Below are positions 1 through 12,700 of a stretch of DNA of 64,000 bases, piece by piece. Location: contig CM075853.1 of assembly GCA_037975125.1 (NCBI GenBank), positions 74,604,609 through 74,668,608 of the forward strand, written 5' to 3'. Under the pieces are notes generated by a model. That model searched no databases. It was not told the origin of the DNA and saw nothing but the letters and a program-made list of their open reading frames with translations. The stretch comes from Latrodectus hesperus (taxonomy: Eukaryota; Arthropoda; Arachnida; Araneae; Theridiidae). Position numbers and translations under genes: made by a program. Position 1 is the first letter of the stretch. Each line of letters begins with the position of its first letter.

Positions 1-3000
1 AGTTTTTGAATGGAAAGACTATATTTAAAGATACTACTGAAAATAAGCTACCATTGTCCTTTAAACAATAAGATTAAAAATTTAAGAAAATAAGTTTCAC
101 TTTTTACTATACTTTTATACAAATTATACTCTGTTCTGATATTTTAGTTTCAATTCTACATACATTAATTACAAATATTTTAAGTAAGCGCATATATTAA
201 TCACATTTTAGCATTCCTAATTCATAATTTTAGCATTCATTTTCATTTCATATTTTATTTCATATTTCTTTTTTCTATTTTAATTACGTTTATTTTATAT
301 TGGCTCGTAAAATGTTTATTAATGAAAACATATAAAATTTTAAACTAGGAATAACGTTACAAAAATTATAATTTATTATGTAATATTTCCAACACATTAC
401 ATTAAAACTACCATATTTTTATAAAAAACAAAAATTTTTAACATTTTGTAAACGAAAAAAAAGTTGTAATCCAAACATTATAGGCCAGGATATAATAAAT
501 TCAGAATAAACTAAAAAACTAATTTTACTTTTTTTTATGTAATTTAGTGTGCAAGCAGAAGAACAAAAATGTCTTTTTTTGTAAAACAAAAGTGCTAAGC
601 ACTTTTAATACTTAAGGCATCCTACACATTCAAACCTTGTTTCCTTGACAATCGATGCATAATAATTTGTCATAGAAAATGTTGGGGTGACATTAACCAG
701 CTTCATACTTCCTCCAGTATCTGAGGTAAAATAATTTTTCCCACGTAATAAAAAATAGGTAGAACTGAAAAAATTAAAAAAAAATGTTTTAAAAAATTTG
801 AATTAATTCCCTAAAAAAGATAAATAAGATTATGAAAATCAATCTGTAAAAAAATGATGCTTAATAACAAAAATTTGACATTGTTGAAAGTCACCATAAT
901 TTTGTCATTAAAAACAATAGCTTTTAAAATCTTCATATTTTAATGAAGTATTTATTTTATGTGATTGAATTTAACAAAAATTATTAGAACCTGGAAAAGT
1001 AAAGTTTTTAAGATTGCTTCACATTTAATTTCTTTCATGCAGATACATGTGTATATAGATTTTAATGAAATCTTTTATAACTAATGTTAACTAAAACATA
1101 AATTAAAGTATATTTAATGAGCAATTTAAAACAAAAGAGAAAAATATTCATATGTAAATCAGCGTTTTAGATATAGAAAGTCAGATAAAGAATTTAAGTC
1201 TTTCTAATTTTTTCGTTGATTAAATTTTGAAAGTCATTTTTCATCTTTTATCTTAAGAAAAGGGTTTGAGAATTTCATTAAAATGCTATTTTACTTAATT
1301 TGTTTTAATATAAGTGATAAGAATGTGACTAAGTATAAAGAAACTTATCAGATGCCTTTGAAGTTGTAAGAAATGTCATTTCAAGGTTGTGTAATATATA
1401 TTGCAAGAAAAGAAAAATGTTATGCATAAACCAAATTGGCACAATGTGAACCAATAGATCTATGTGCTAAGCAGAAGCAGAAGATGATGACTGATATATA
1501 TCTTTAACACAGTAAGCAAAGCTTTTCAGCTGCAAATGCAGTTTTTATTAGAATAAGACGAAGAATTTCAATAAAAAATCTTACATGAGCTTTATTGTGA
1601 TGGTTTTCAACATTGCAAGGTGTTAGTGTGTACTCCGATGACTACATTACACCATACTGAAGAAACTGTGATGCTAAATATTTGCAGTTCGACGTAAAAA
1701 TCAACTGGAATTAAGTGTCGTTTGCTGAATTAAGATCAACGCAAATAACAAGCTGATGTGCGGCCAGGACTTCTTTTTACTCCTTGGAACTTGGTGATTG
1801 TACTGTTTCAAGATTTGATAAGTATTTCAAAAATTTTTATCTATATAACCTCATCACACACAAGCAAAACAGACATGTTACAATTTTATTTTGGGGGACA
1901 ACGTGGCATATTAAAATTTTTGCATTATTAAAATAATAGGTTACTATGCCATCTATATGTGGCTATCTTTACTTTTTTTTTAAAAAAAAATAGCTGTACA
2001 TATTTTTTTATTGTTTTGAAAAATTACATTTTTTTATTGTTTTAAAAATTACATGTCATGCATGAAAAGATCTTACCTTTTTCTCTTTATTTGTTGCTCA
2101 AATAATCATTATTTCATTCTCTGGAATGGTTATCGCAACCTTAGTCATTTTGTGCATAAATTTTGGACATTTTCAGAAGTGACATTCTCGATGTTGCTTT
2201 GGTCAAAGTTCAGCTCTTCTTTCCTAAAAAAAAAAGCGATGGGTAATGAAACATAAAGTGGGAACATTGTGACCCAATTTTTTAGATAGCTTAAATGTAT
2301 TTAATAATATTTTCAATGATGACAATAATGATAATAAAAAACCTTAAATGGCTGAAATTAGTGTGAAATTCATTGTTTTCATAGTAACTGGCTTGAATGA
2401 TGTCTACTCAAAGGCCTTTAATCTAAACTTTTGTCGAATATAGGATGTGCAGAGCTTAATATCTATATGACTGTGAATGAAACCAGGCGATATTTGAAAA
2501 TAATGGAAACCAATGAACATTTTTAAATTCATTGTTTTAGTAAACTTCGAGTAAGATAATGAATATTTAAAAAATTTGTGTTATAATCTAAACGCAGCAT
2601 TCTTTTAACAGAAAATTCGAGTAAAATTCGTGAAAGAAAAATGTTTAGAGAACAGTATTACATCTAAGTTTTATTAAATTGAGTTAAATCTGTAAAAGCT
2701 TAAATTTCGTTGCTTTAAAAACTTCATAGTAGTAAGTATTTACAAATGAAATCTTTTAGATTACAGATCCAAAGGATTCTTTTTTATACTTAAAAAAATG
2801 TAATAAAAAATTGGGAATCGTTTTCTTTTCTATTACATATATGGATCAAATTCTAAATTTAGATTTACTCTAAATTATTTCATACACACAATAATTTTAT
2901 TGATTTATTTAAATGCACTTGAAAGTCATTCAAACACATGTGTTAATAATTAACTATATCTAATTTGGATACATTGGCCAATAAATACAAAAAATATTTC

Positions 3001-6000
3001 AAATGTTTATAAAATGATTGAAGTTTATAAGCTGATTGTTCTCTGAATTTAAGTAATCCTCTCAGATTATATAGACTAGATTCGAAAAATAAATGAATAC
3101 TTATTCACAATATGAATAATGAGTTTTGATAATGAATTTGTGTCGAAAACTTGAATCCCAAACCCTGTTCGTCCTGTATTTTTATATAAGCGCGTTTAAA
3201 TATAAACAGAACTTTTCCATGGGGGCAACTTGGGATTTAAATAAGTTGGAATTGATTTATCTTAAATTAATTTGGCTATTGGCGCATCAATTGGCTTAGC
3301 GCCTTCTTATTTTACTCTATATTGTCATTGTTTTTTGAAATATCCGAAGCCGTTCAATATAAATATAAGAGGAAAAAATGAATAAAATGATGAAACATAA
3401 TTAATGATACAAATATTAACTGAACATGAAAAAATATGTTAGTTTTGAAGAGAAGTAGATGTGTCAAGGAGACTCTATGGTTTCGTATTCATCATTTGAA
3501 ATATTATAATCTTAATTATTATCGTTTAGACCAATAAATGTTTAAAAAACATGCCAACTATAAAAGATTAATAAATGTAACTTATGAAAACAACAAACAA
3601 TAAATAAGCTGTTAAGCAAAAAACAATATTTCTTAAATCAGTTTCAGGTGTAAGACAGCAAAAAAGTAGTGCTTAAGTTAAATTACATTTAATTTTAAAT
3701 TGATTTAAAAAGCTCAATGTGAACGGGATATTTGACACCACTAAATTTATGCGTATAAAGTATTTTTCATTGAATAAATATGTTTTTGCTCCTATAATTC
3801 AAATAATGCAAGCATTAAGACTTGTTTTCAATTAAATTTTACATTAGAACACAGTGCTTACTTCTTTATGTTATTTAAGAAGCTGTTTATCTAAAAAATA
3901 AAAGAAAGTGATTTAATTTACTTTAAAGTTCTTTTATTTTTATTCGATCATATTAACAAATGATACTATAAAACGCTATGCTACACATCCTTTGCTTGTC
4001 ATAATCACTAAAACAATTTTGGAACAATATATTTCGCATTTTGGATGTGAAAAAACAAATTTTTCCTTTCTTTTCTCTTTTATGATATTCAACCTTAAAC
4101 CATGCTATTCACACTGGATTATAATGTGACGAGTTAACTGTATACAAAACTAATAAAATGTAATAAACATTTAAAACTGATATTCAAAATTTTGAATAAA
4201 GTGAATAGATCTCTCTCTCTCTCACTATCTCTTTACTACGTGAAACTTATGCAATTATGTTTTTAGTTATTTAAATTAATGGATTTTTCAAAGATGGAAA
4301 TATTTCAAGCTTGCATGATATTTTATTCAAATTTTGGAATAACGAGCATTTGAATAAGTCCTTTTTATTTGAAAATTTAATTTTAGTTTTTTGAAAGATC
4401 AACTTGTTTTATTTTAAACATTTTATCGAAGCAACATTATTAATAAAATTGATTTCAGCAGTAAAAAAATGTATGGAGTATATAAGTCTTTTTTAATTCA
4501 CTTTGAAATAGATCATTTTCTATTTCCACTTTGAGTGCTGATATCTATATGAAAATGTACATTTCTTCAAAAATTCATTAATATTCATAACTATTAAGAA
4601 TTCACATAAAATTAATGAATATCACAAATCAAAGAAAAAATTGAATTTATTTGAATTTGAATAGCAAATACATGGAGTATATAAATATCAAATGATAATT
4701 AAAAGTAGTTTCTTTACATGAAATTCCTTTCTGAACTTCAATCCCCTTTTTTTAACGGTATATATACTTAATAAAAATCTAATAGTAGATATGTGGTTAT
4801 ATAATTCATTTTATTTGTCTATAATTCCTTTTTTTTTTTTTATCAAAAATCAAGATTTTTAAGGCATTTTAAAATTTCCTTTTCATGAAAATTAAATTTC
4901 TTAAATGCAAAGTAAAGTATATAAAATTAAATATTTATTCTAAGTATTAAAATAATTCTAATGAAAGAAGTTCTTTGAAATTAAACAAAATTACATTTTA
5001 AAATTTTAATTAAAACATACACACAATTGTAATTATTGTATATACTATGAGTAAAATAAAAATACATTTTATAAAAATGTTTTTTTTTGTATTTCATATA
5101 TTCACGTATGGAATAAAAAGTACTTATTGATGGTTTTTATTTGTTATTAATTTATCTACATACATAGATTCACAGGTAACATATATACAGAAAGAACAAA
5201 ACAATTTATTTTTTGCTATTATTTTATTGATGATGATAGTTTAAAGATCTGTTTTAATTTTTTAAAACTTACAATAAAATTGATATAAAATATCATTCGG
5301 TAATTTTTCATTTCAATGAATAATATAAAGTATTACAGTTCATTAATTAAGATATCAAGCATCATCCGATAATACATTGAAAAAATGTTTAAGATGAAAC
5401 TATATTCATGTATAATTTATTTCAAATTCTTATTTTTTTATGCTTACAGAAAATTACAATGCAAAAAGTTTGCTAAACATCATAAATTTCCTTTATCAAG
5501 TGTTTCGTTTTTATAACTTATTGCGTGATGGAAATAAGTTCTTACTTATATTTGAAGTTTAAGTTAACATATGAGAGGCACAATTTAAAAAGACTTATTT
5601 CTCAATGAAACATTGAAGAAAGAAAATCTGAAATATAAAGGATAAAAAGCTTATTCAACTTAGTTATTTTAAACTATACAATAGAAAATTACATAAAAAT
5701 GCTTCTCGTGGGAGGGAATCATATCTTTTTACTTTTTCAAGGTTATGAAAAAAGTAAAGGTTAAGAAATGGTTTTCTAATAAATTTCAATGTTAGAGAAA
5801 AATTCAATTCATGATATCCTGTGGAGAATAAGTTCTTTTCAAAAGAATCATATGTAAGTGATTTATTATTTAAATTATCATGTTTATAAGATATTTAAAA
5901 ATTTATACTTCAATATTTTATAATATTAAAATGTTCATGCTTTTTAAAAACTTTTTTAGTGTTCAGAATTTGCTAATTTAAGTTTGATATCTAATTATTA

Positions 6001-6122
6001 AGAAATGTTTCATCATGTTAAATAGTTTGATTCATAAAATTAATGTTTGAAATCTGCTTTGTCAACAAGAAATAATGATGGATTTACTTCTATTATAGTC
6101 ATGTATATAGATAATAAAACTT

Positions 6123-6134
6123 TATATATATATG

Positions 6135-6173
<39 letters not shown>

Positions 6174-6201
6174 ATGTATATATATATATATATATATATA
6201 T
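6123..6201. repeat. Compound (TA)n(TG)n(TA)n microsatellite
   Basis: A TA-rich block passes into about 12 uninterrupted TG units and then back into a pure TA block. The two TA blocks flank the TG core almost symmetrically, so the locus can fold on itself. Confidence 0.95.
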
Positions 6202-6509
6202 GTAATTTTTTTTATAAATCTTCTCTATAATAAAAAATTATGCATCATTTTTATATGAAAGTTTTTCTATGTTTCGTAATAACAATTAGTATATTTTAAA
6301 CATATTTATTAATAACTAAATAATTAATAAGTAGTATTTTCTTAAAAGCATAAAAAATATTCCTATATTACAATTGTAAGTTTGTACGCTTTCTTTTAGA
6401 TATTGAGTACATAAACTGTATATTATATAACAGGTTTAATAACTAATATTTAATGAAAGTAAAAGAATGATAAGTACGTTAATGTAATTTCCATAAAATA
6501 ATATTGTTT

Positions 6510-6530
6510 GAGAGTGAGAGAGAGAGAGAG
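6510..6530. repeat. (GA)n microsatellite
   Basis: About ten GA units with one GT interruption near the left end. A similar short GA tract lies at 39143-39158. Confidence 0.85.
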
Positions 6531-8841
6531 TATTATGAGAGAATCTGTATCGAAAGTTATTACAATTATATTGAAATTACATATTACTATCACTAATTTC
6601 TTAAGGAGAAAAAATTAAATAAAAGCGTTTCTTGTTGCAAAATCAAGGCTTAAAGTTAAATTCAGATTTAATGATTGTCATTTTTTGTGTTTTTGGATAA
6701 CTAATGAAACTATTCAGTATTTTAACCTAATGATTTAAGAAAAACTTTTAACTTTTTTTTAGAAAATAATAAGTTTTGTGATCTATGCGTTTTATTGCAA
6801 TATTTAAATAATATTTCATTTATATCATTTTAAATATTAAAATTATTTATATAGCAGAATCAATATTTAAAATAAGACTCGTAATTAAGCATTGTTTCCA
6901 CGCGTATTATTTCTTTTATACGTTAGCTTTTAAAATATTTAATTCCATTACTGCTTAGATTCTTAACATATATGAAGATATTATATATTTTATGTATTGT
7001 TATGAATTTTTATTTCATCTATCCTTTTTAATTACTTATGCATTGTCAATAAAATATATTAATTTATGTATTGTATTTTTAATAGTTTATATTTGAATAA
7101 CTAACTTGCGAATGAAAAATAAAATAAAAAATTATTCAATCGTGATTATAACCCAATAAAAACAATAAATATTTGATTTTTTTCAAGGTTGTTAAAATTT
7201 CGAGGTAGTTATTATGTTAAAGAACTGAATATTGTTTTCATTGTTTTGATGGATCACATTGAAGCTTATTTCAAAAATATATATGATAGCAAAAATTTGA
7301 ACATTTTAAGCTAATTTATAATTAGAAGATAAAATAGATACACAATAGTGATACAGTGAGATATTTTAATAATGATTTGAAAATTATATGGTCAGGCAGT
7401 AAAAAAATTAAGCGTTACAATCTTGATGCTTTGTGAGTCATGATGATCATGAAAATTCCTCTTCACTCAAGTTACTAACTGCTGTGTCAAACATATCTGT
7501 TGCTCTATAATTTGATTTTTATAGTTTTTCTCATAGTTTATATTTATGGATGTTATCTAATGATAAACATGATTACAAAAGTATTGCTTCAGTTATTGCT
7601 TAAAATATTTATTCAAGAAATAAAAACTATATTTCAGTAAATAAACTCTTAGAATTGTTAAGGGAAATTTCAATCTAACGGAATTCCCATTCTTTTACAG
7701 CCTAAAATTCAACAAATCTAAAAGATAGAACTTTAAAAGTATTGCTGTGAGTTCAATCTTTCTTACTTATTTAAATGCTAAAAAAATAATTTATTTAAGA
7801 TCTTAAATGAGATATAAAAAATTGACTTTCATCAAATACTGAAAGTCACTCGATATTTTAAGAGTATATATGAGTATACTGAAATACGACAATATTTATA
7901 GTTAGAAAGTATTATCATTATATATGTTTTTAATGATTGCTTTATGATTTTAAAAATTGTTTAATTCACTAAAAATATTATTTTTATGAAATAATTCAAG
8001 AGAGATTATTACGTAGAGTTTTAGGAACATAATTTATTTTTCCTTGTTTGGTTATTAATAAGCGGATAGAGCAAACATCAATCTTATTAAATTAAACATT
8101 TATGTAGGAAAAAAAATTAATACATTCTTTAGAAATAAGTATATGCTTATTACAAGAGTAAATTTTTAATCGAATACAAAGAAAAATAAAATTTCAGCCA
8201 TATAACATGAATCCATAATACTTATTATGTTTCAAATTTCAAAATCAAAATTACACGTTAAAAAGATATTCTATAAAATTTTATAGTTGACAAGCAATAA
8301 AATATGCAGAAAAAATAAGCTAAGGGCTTTGTTCTTATTTGAGGGAAGAAAGTCATAAAACATTACAACGTATCCGTTATAAACTGAACTTAAAGGATAA
8401 AAATGTTTTGGAAATAAACATAATGATTTTGTGAGTTAAGCTCATAAGAATCCTTATCGGTATTGAATAATGCATGAAATGCTCTCATTTTCTAAATAAC
8501 AACCTATTTTTACGAAATACCTTTGTTTTCTAGATAGCGAACTATCTTTTCATTCCGAAATTGCTCTCCATTATTTAAAATTCATGGTACTTCATTTTTC
8601 CTTTTGACTTATTTTGTAGTTATAACGTTTTCTTAAAATTTAAATATTAAAAAAGTATATATTTATCTGAGATCATTTGACTTATTTATTATATTTATTT
8701 ATTTAAAGCTTAAGTATTTCACTTCAGATATAACAATATTTATGATGTTTAATTTTTAGCAGTTTGTTTTGAATCTGAAAGTGCTTATACGTTTGTAAAA
8801 CTGATTACTGATAATTTGATGTAAAGAGGCATAAAGTTTTA

Positions 8842-8845
8842 ACTG
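8842..8845. repeat. Target-site duplication, left copy (ACTG)
   Basis: The four bases ACTG directly abut the outer end of the left LTR, and the same four bases follow the outer end of the right LTR at 15459-15462. A 4-bp duplication is usual for many Ty3/gypsy integrases. It fixes the element's limits and says the insertion has not been rearranged. Confidence 0.85.
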
Positions 8846-9060
8846 TGTTATGAAACAAACAAACAAATAAATGACTCCAATTTTGAAACATACACATTTA
8901 ATTAAAAAAATGAACAAAATTTACAAGGAGCCATGTATGGGTTCGCTACAATCTCTCTCGCCTGCTTCGCGTACAATGAGAGTCTCTCTGAATCAAAAAC
9001 AAAAAAGAAAAAAAAAACATAGGATCTTAAAATCGAAAGTGCCGATGGTGAGACATTACA
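8846..9060 (-). repeat. 3' LTR of the retrotransposon
   Basis: 215 bp, identical base for base to 15244-15458, including its A-rich stretch of 5, 6 and 10 A. On the element's coding strand it begins TGTAATG and ends CATAACA. It is short for a gypsy LTR and contains long A/T runs but no confident TATA box or AATAAA signal on the coding strand. Confidence 0.97.
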
Positions 9061-9070
9061 GACTAAATTA

Positions 9071-9084
9071 TTCCTTCCTTCCCC
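9071..9084 (-). promoter_or_regulatory. Candidate polypurine tract of the LTR element
   Basis: On the coding strand a 14-nt pure purine run (GGGGAAGGAAGGAA) lies 10 nt before the 3' LTR, which is where plus-strand DNA synthesis would be primed. A second A/G-rich run lies further upstream near 9088-9107. The 10-nt gap to the LTR is longer than usual, so the exact tract is tentative. Confidence 0.5.
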
Positions 9085-9442
9085 GGAGTTTTTTTTCTTT
9101 CTTTTTCTCATTCTAAGGAAATCAACCTGCAAATAAAAAAGAAAAAAAACACACACAAACAACAAAGAGCAAAATTTAGTATTACAGATAGCCCTGATCA
9201 ATCGGACTCTGGCTGAAACACAAAATTATATGGAATTATATAATATTAAATATAAAATAAAAATATATCAAAATAGCACAAAATAATTATCTAACACAAC
9301 AGAATTTTCAACCTTAACTAAACTTACAAATAGACACATTTTTACTATAAAAAACATTTTTTTATTATGTACACATGTAACAACAATGGAAGTTTGTATT
9401 AAAAAAACATTTTAATTTAATATCTGAGAAAAAAGAAAATAA

Positions 9443-9721
9443 TTAAGTTTGGTTATTCAGCATTCTACTGAGACTATCGGCATTCTGATGTAATTTGCCC
9501 TTTCTGTGAACAATATCAAAATTTAGGCTTTGAAGCACCAAAGCCCACCTTAAGAGTCTGGGATTAGATCCTGTATGATGTTTTAACCAAACTAAAGGGT
9601 TATGATCAGTTTCGATAATAAATTTATACTGACCATCTAAATAATATTTTAATTTAGTAACAGCAAAAATTATTGCTGCACATTCCTTTTCTATAGTGCT
9701 ATAATTTTTCTCAGATTTCGA
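9443..9721 (-). CDS. C-terminal part of RNase H, in the -1 frame
   Basis: Ninety-two codons and a stop continue the RNase H domain where the main frame is lost. The frame encodes the remaining acidic motifs of a retroviral-type RNase H: IEKE (Glu), ETDHNPL (Asp) and NADSLSR (Asp). The Asp of the first motif (CDAS) is in the upstream frame. RNase H would remove the RNA template during reverse transcription. Nothing follows it: there is no integrase and no envelope, as expected if integrase has already been encoded upstream. The piece has no start codon of its own. It would be made only by a -1 shift at 9721-9727, or the break is a one-base loss in the four-base A run at 9721-9724 of the plus strand. 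Confidence 0.85.
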   Translation of the reverse strand, partial: SKSEKNYSTIEKECAAIIFAVTKLKYYLDGQYKFIIETDHNPLVWLKHHTGSNPRLLRWALVLQSLNFDIVHRKGKLHQNADSLSRMLNNQT

Positions 9722-12700
9722 AAATTTTTACTCAGAAATAGGATAGGGTGTTCATTTTCATTTTGATCTCTCTGAGATAAAACTACACCTATTCCTAAGT
9801 TTGAGGCATCACATTGAATGATAAATTGTTTTTGAAAGTCTGGACTGTAAAGTACAGGCTTCTTTATTAAAGTGTTCTTTAATTCTATGAATGCCTTTTC
9901 GCAGTTATTATTCCATATTACAGTTCCTTTCTTGGACTTCCCTTTTAACAGGTCGGATAAAGGCGCAGCAACTACCGAAAATTCTGGTATATACTTGCGA
10001 TAGTACCCAACAAGACCTAGGAAAGCTCGTACTTCGGTTTTGCTTGAGGGACGTTCGAAATCGGTAATGGCTTTCACTTTAATATCACCTGGTGTTCTTT
10101 GACCTTGTCCTACAAAGTGTCCCAAATATTTAACACGAAGTTGAGCGAATTTGCACTTAAGGGGTTTTACAGTCAATTTCGCAAATCGAATCTTCTCCAG
10201 AACACATTTAAGATGTTGGATGTGATCAGACCAGGTAAGTGAATATATAGCTATGTCATCTAAATAAGGCACAGCAAAATGTTCGCAATTTTTTAATAAA
10301 TCAGCCATTAACTTACTGAAATAGTAAGGAGCATTCTTCAAACCGAATGCCATTCTCAAAGGTTTATAAACACCAAATGTCGTCGTAAATGCAGCATATC
10401 TTTGAGCCTTAGGACTCAAAGGTATCTGCCAATAACCTCGTGTTAAGTCTAATAAAGATATGAACTTCGCTTTCGAAACGGATTCAACACGCTCTTCAAT
10501 ATTTGGTAATGGATAATATTGCGTTCTGGTAACCTCATTTAACCTGCGATAATCAATGCACGGACGAGGTTCTTTTCCAGGAGCTTCAACTAATATTAAA
10601 GGTGATGTGTAATCGGATTCACCTGGTTCCACCACCTTCAATTTCAACATCTTGTCTACTTCCGATTTCAGAATTTCTGTCTGTCGTGGGGACATTCGAT
10701 ATGGTTTAGCTATAATAGATTTATTAGATTCTAACTCGATGTCCAGTTCAGCCAGTTCTGTACAACCCGGTTCATTTGAAAAAATATCAATAAATTGAAT
10801 CAAAAGTCTACTCAATTGTTTCTTCTGATCGTCCTCTAACTTTTCATTAAAACAGCTTTCAGGAAAAGTCTCTAAAAGGGTAGATGAATTAATTTCAAAA
10901 CTTGGGATATCTTCTTTCTCAGAATCAATATCTTCATTATCAGAATTAGAGGTAAAAATTAAATTAACATCTTCTGGACGCTGAAAATAAGGTTTTAACA
11001 TATTTACATGGTATACATGTAATTTTTCCTTATCGGGAAATTGTATTACGTAATTTGTGTCCGATAGTCGTTTTACTACTTTTCCTGGACCTATCCAATG
11101 AACAGAAAATTTGTTTGATCTAGAAGGTGCAACAACTAACACAAGATCATTTTCTTTAAATTCTCTTTTCGTAGCCTTACGGTCATACCAAAGTTTCTGT
11201 TTTTCTTTAGCCTCTGTCATATTTTTCACAGCTAATTCTTGGCATCTTTTCATTCTATTTAAAAGATTAAAAACGTAAGCAATCACACTATCTTCTTCAA
11301 TGGTTTTACCAGTTAGATTTTCATATAATAGTGTTACGGGTGTTCTTAAGTTCCGACCATGGACTAATTCTGCAGGAGAATATCCAGTGCTATCATGAAT
11401 GCAAGTTCTAAGAGCAAAAAGTGCCTGAGGTAAAATCTTCTCCCAATCTGTACCCTTTTCTAAGCAAAGGACTTTCAGTATTCTCTTTAAAGTTCTATGC
11501 AATCTCTCAACAGGATTGCTTTGGGGATGCTGAACGGAACTATGCACAACTTTAATACCAAATTTTTCTAAAAATTCTGATGTCAGGACACTCATGAAAG
11601 ATGTTCCTTGATCACTTTGCAACTCCCTAGGAAAACCCATGCGGCTAAATATCTGAAGAAAAGCATCAATCACAGTAGTAGAACGTATATCTGGTACTGG
11701 GATGGCATCTGGATACTTGGATGACATGCAAATGGCTGTTATAATATACCGGTTACCACAGGAAGTTATAGGTAAAGGACCACATGCATCAACGTTAATT
11801 CTTGTAAATATTTCCGGAATTACTGGAACCAGTTTCAAAGGAGCCCTTTTCTTATCTTGAGGCTTTCCTACTCGTTGACATTTGTCACAAGATTTAACAA
11901 AATTTTCAATTTCTTTAAAGCAGTTAGGCCAGTAGAAAGTTTTGCACAGCATATCTTTTGTTTTAGTTATACCTAAATGAGCTGCAGTTATCTCATGGCA
12001 GATCCCTTTTAGTTGGTTGCGAAACTTCTTGGGCACAACTAATAATCTTCTTACAGTTCCATCATTGTCCATTTTATTATAAAACAACAATTGATTTATT
12101 ATAATATATTTATTGTCTTTTGAAGATTGTCGTTTAGCTTGCTCAAAAAGAGGTTTCAAATCTTCGCACACCTTTTGTTCCCGAGCAAATTCTTCTGGAG
12201 ATGTTTTTATCAAATCCATCCCTTCAACTTCGGTTTCTAATGGTGGCAAAATTGTATTTTGCTCTAATTCTTCATTTTGTTTAGTTAGGAAGCAAGACCT
12301 AGAAGATTCTATTTCAGAATCAATAATCTCTTTATTCGTGCTATTTTCCTTCCGTCTTTTTTGAGCTCGAGTTTCTATAGCATTTATCATATGTATTTTC
12401 ACCTCCTCATGCTTTTTAATTTCCTCAAATAAAGCGGCTGTTTTGTTTCCCAGTAAATATCTTCCTTGATCCAAAGAATCTCGAAGAACTGCTGCCTTTG
12501 TCAAAATGTGACCTAATTCACAATTTATTTCAACCTCGGCAATAGGTAAGCATACTAAAGTTTCATCAAGAGGTGTTCTTAGCCAAACCTTTTCCTTCGT
12601 GAACATATCAGGTTTCACGTATTTTCCACAAATCAAATCAAGAGTTGCTCCAGTGTCTCTTAAGATTGGCATTTGAATTCCATTAACAGTGCCGATACTA

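Larger units (their letters stand above)
1..8841. other. A+T-rich non-coding DNA, no gene seen
   Basis: No open frame in this stretch looks like a protein domain. The only open stretches are short and of low complexity. It holds a compound TA/TG microsatellite near 6.1 kb, a GA tract near 6.5 kb and a short CT tract at 4211-4222. No transposase, RNA gene or splice-bounded exon was recognised. It is probably intergenic or intronic. Confidence 0.6.

Noticed and set aside
8871..9201. Open frames over the left LTR (and the matching one at 15269-15463) as small genes
   Set aside because: They are chance frames within identical LTRs, on the wrong strand for the element or through A-rich sequence.
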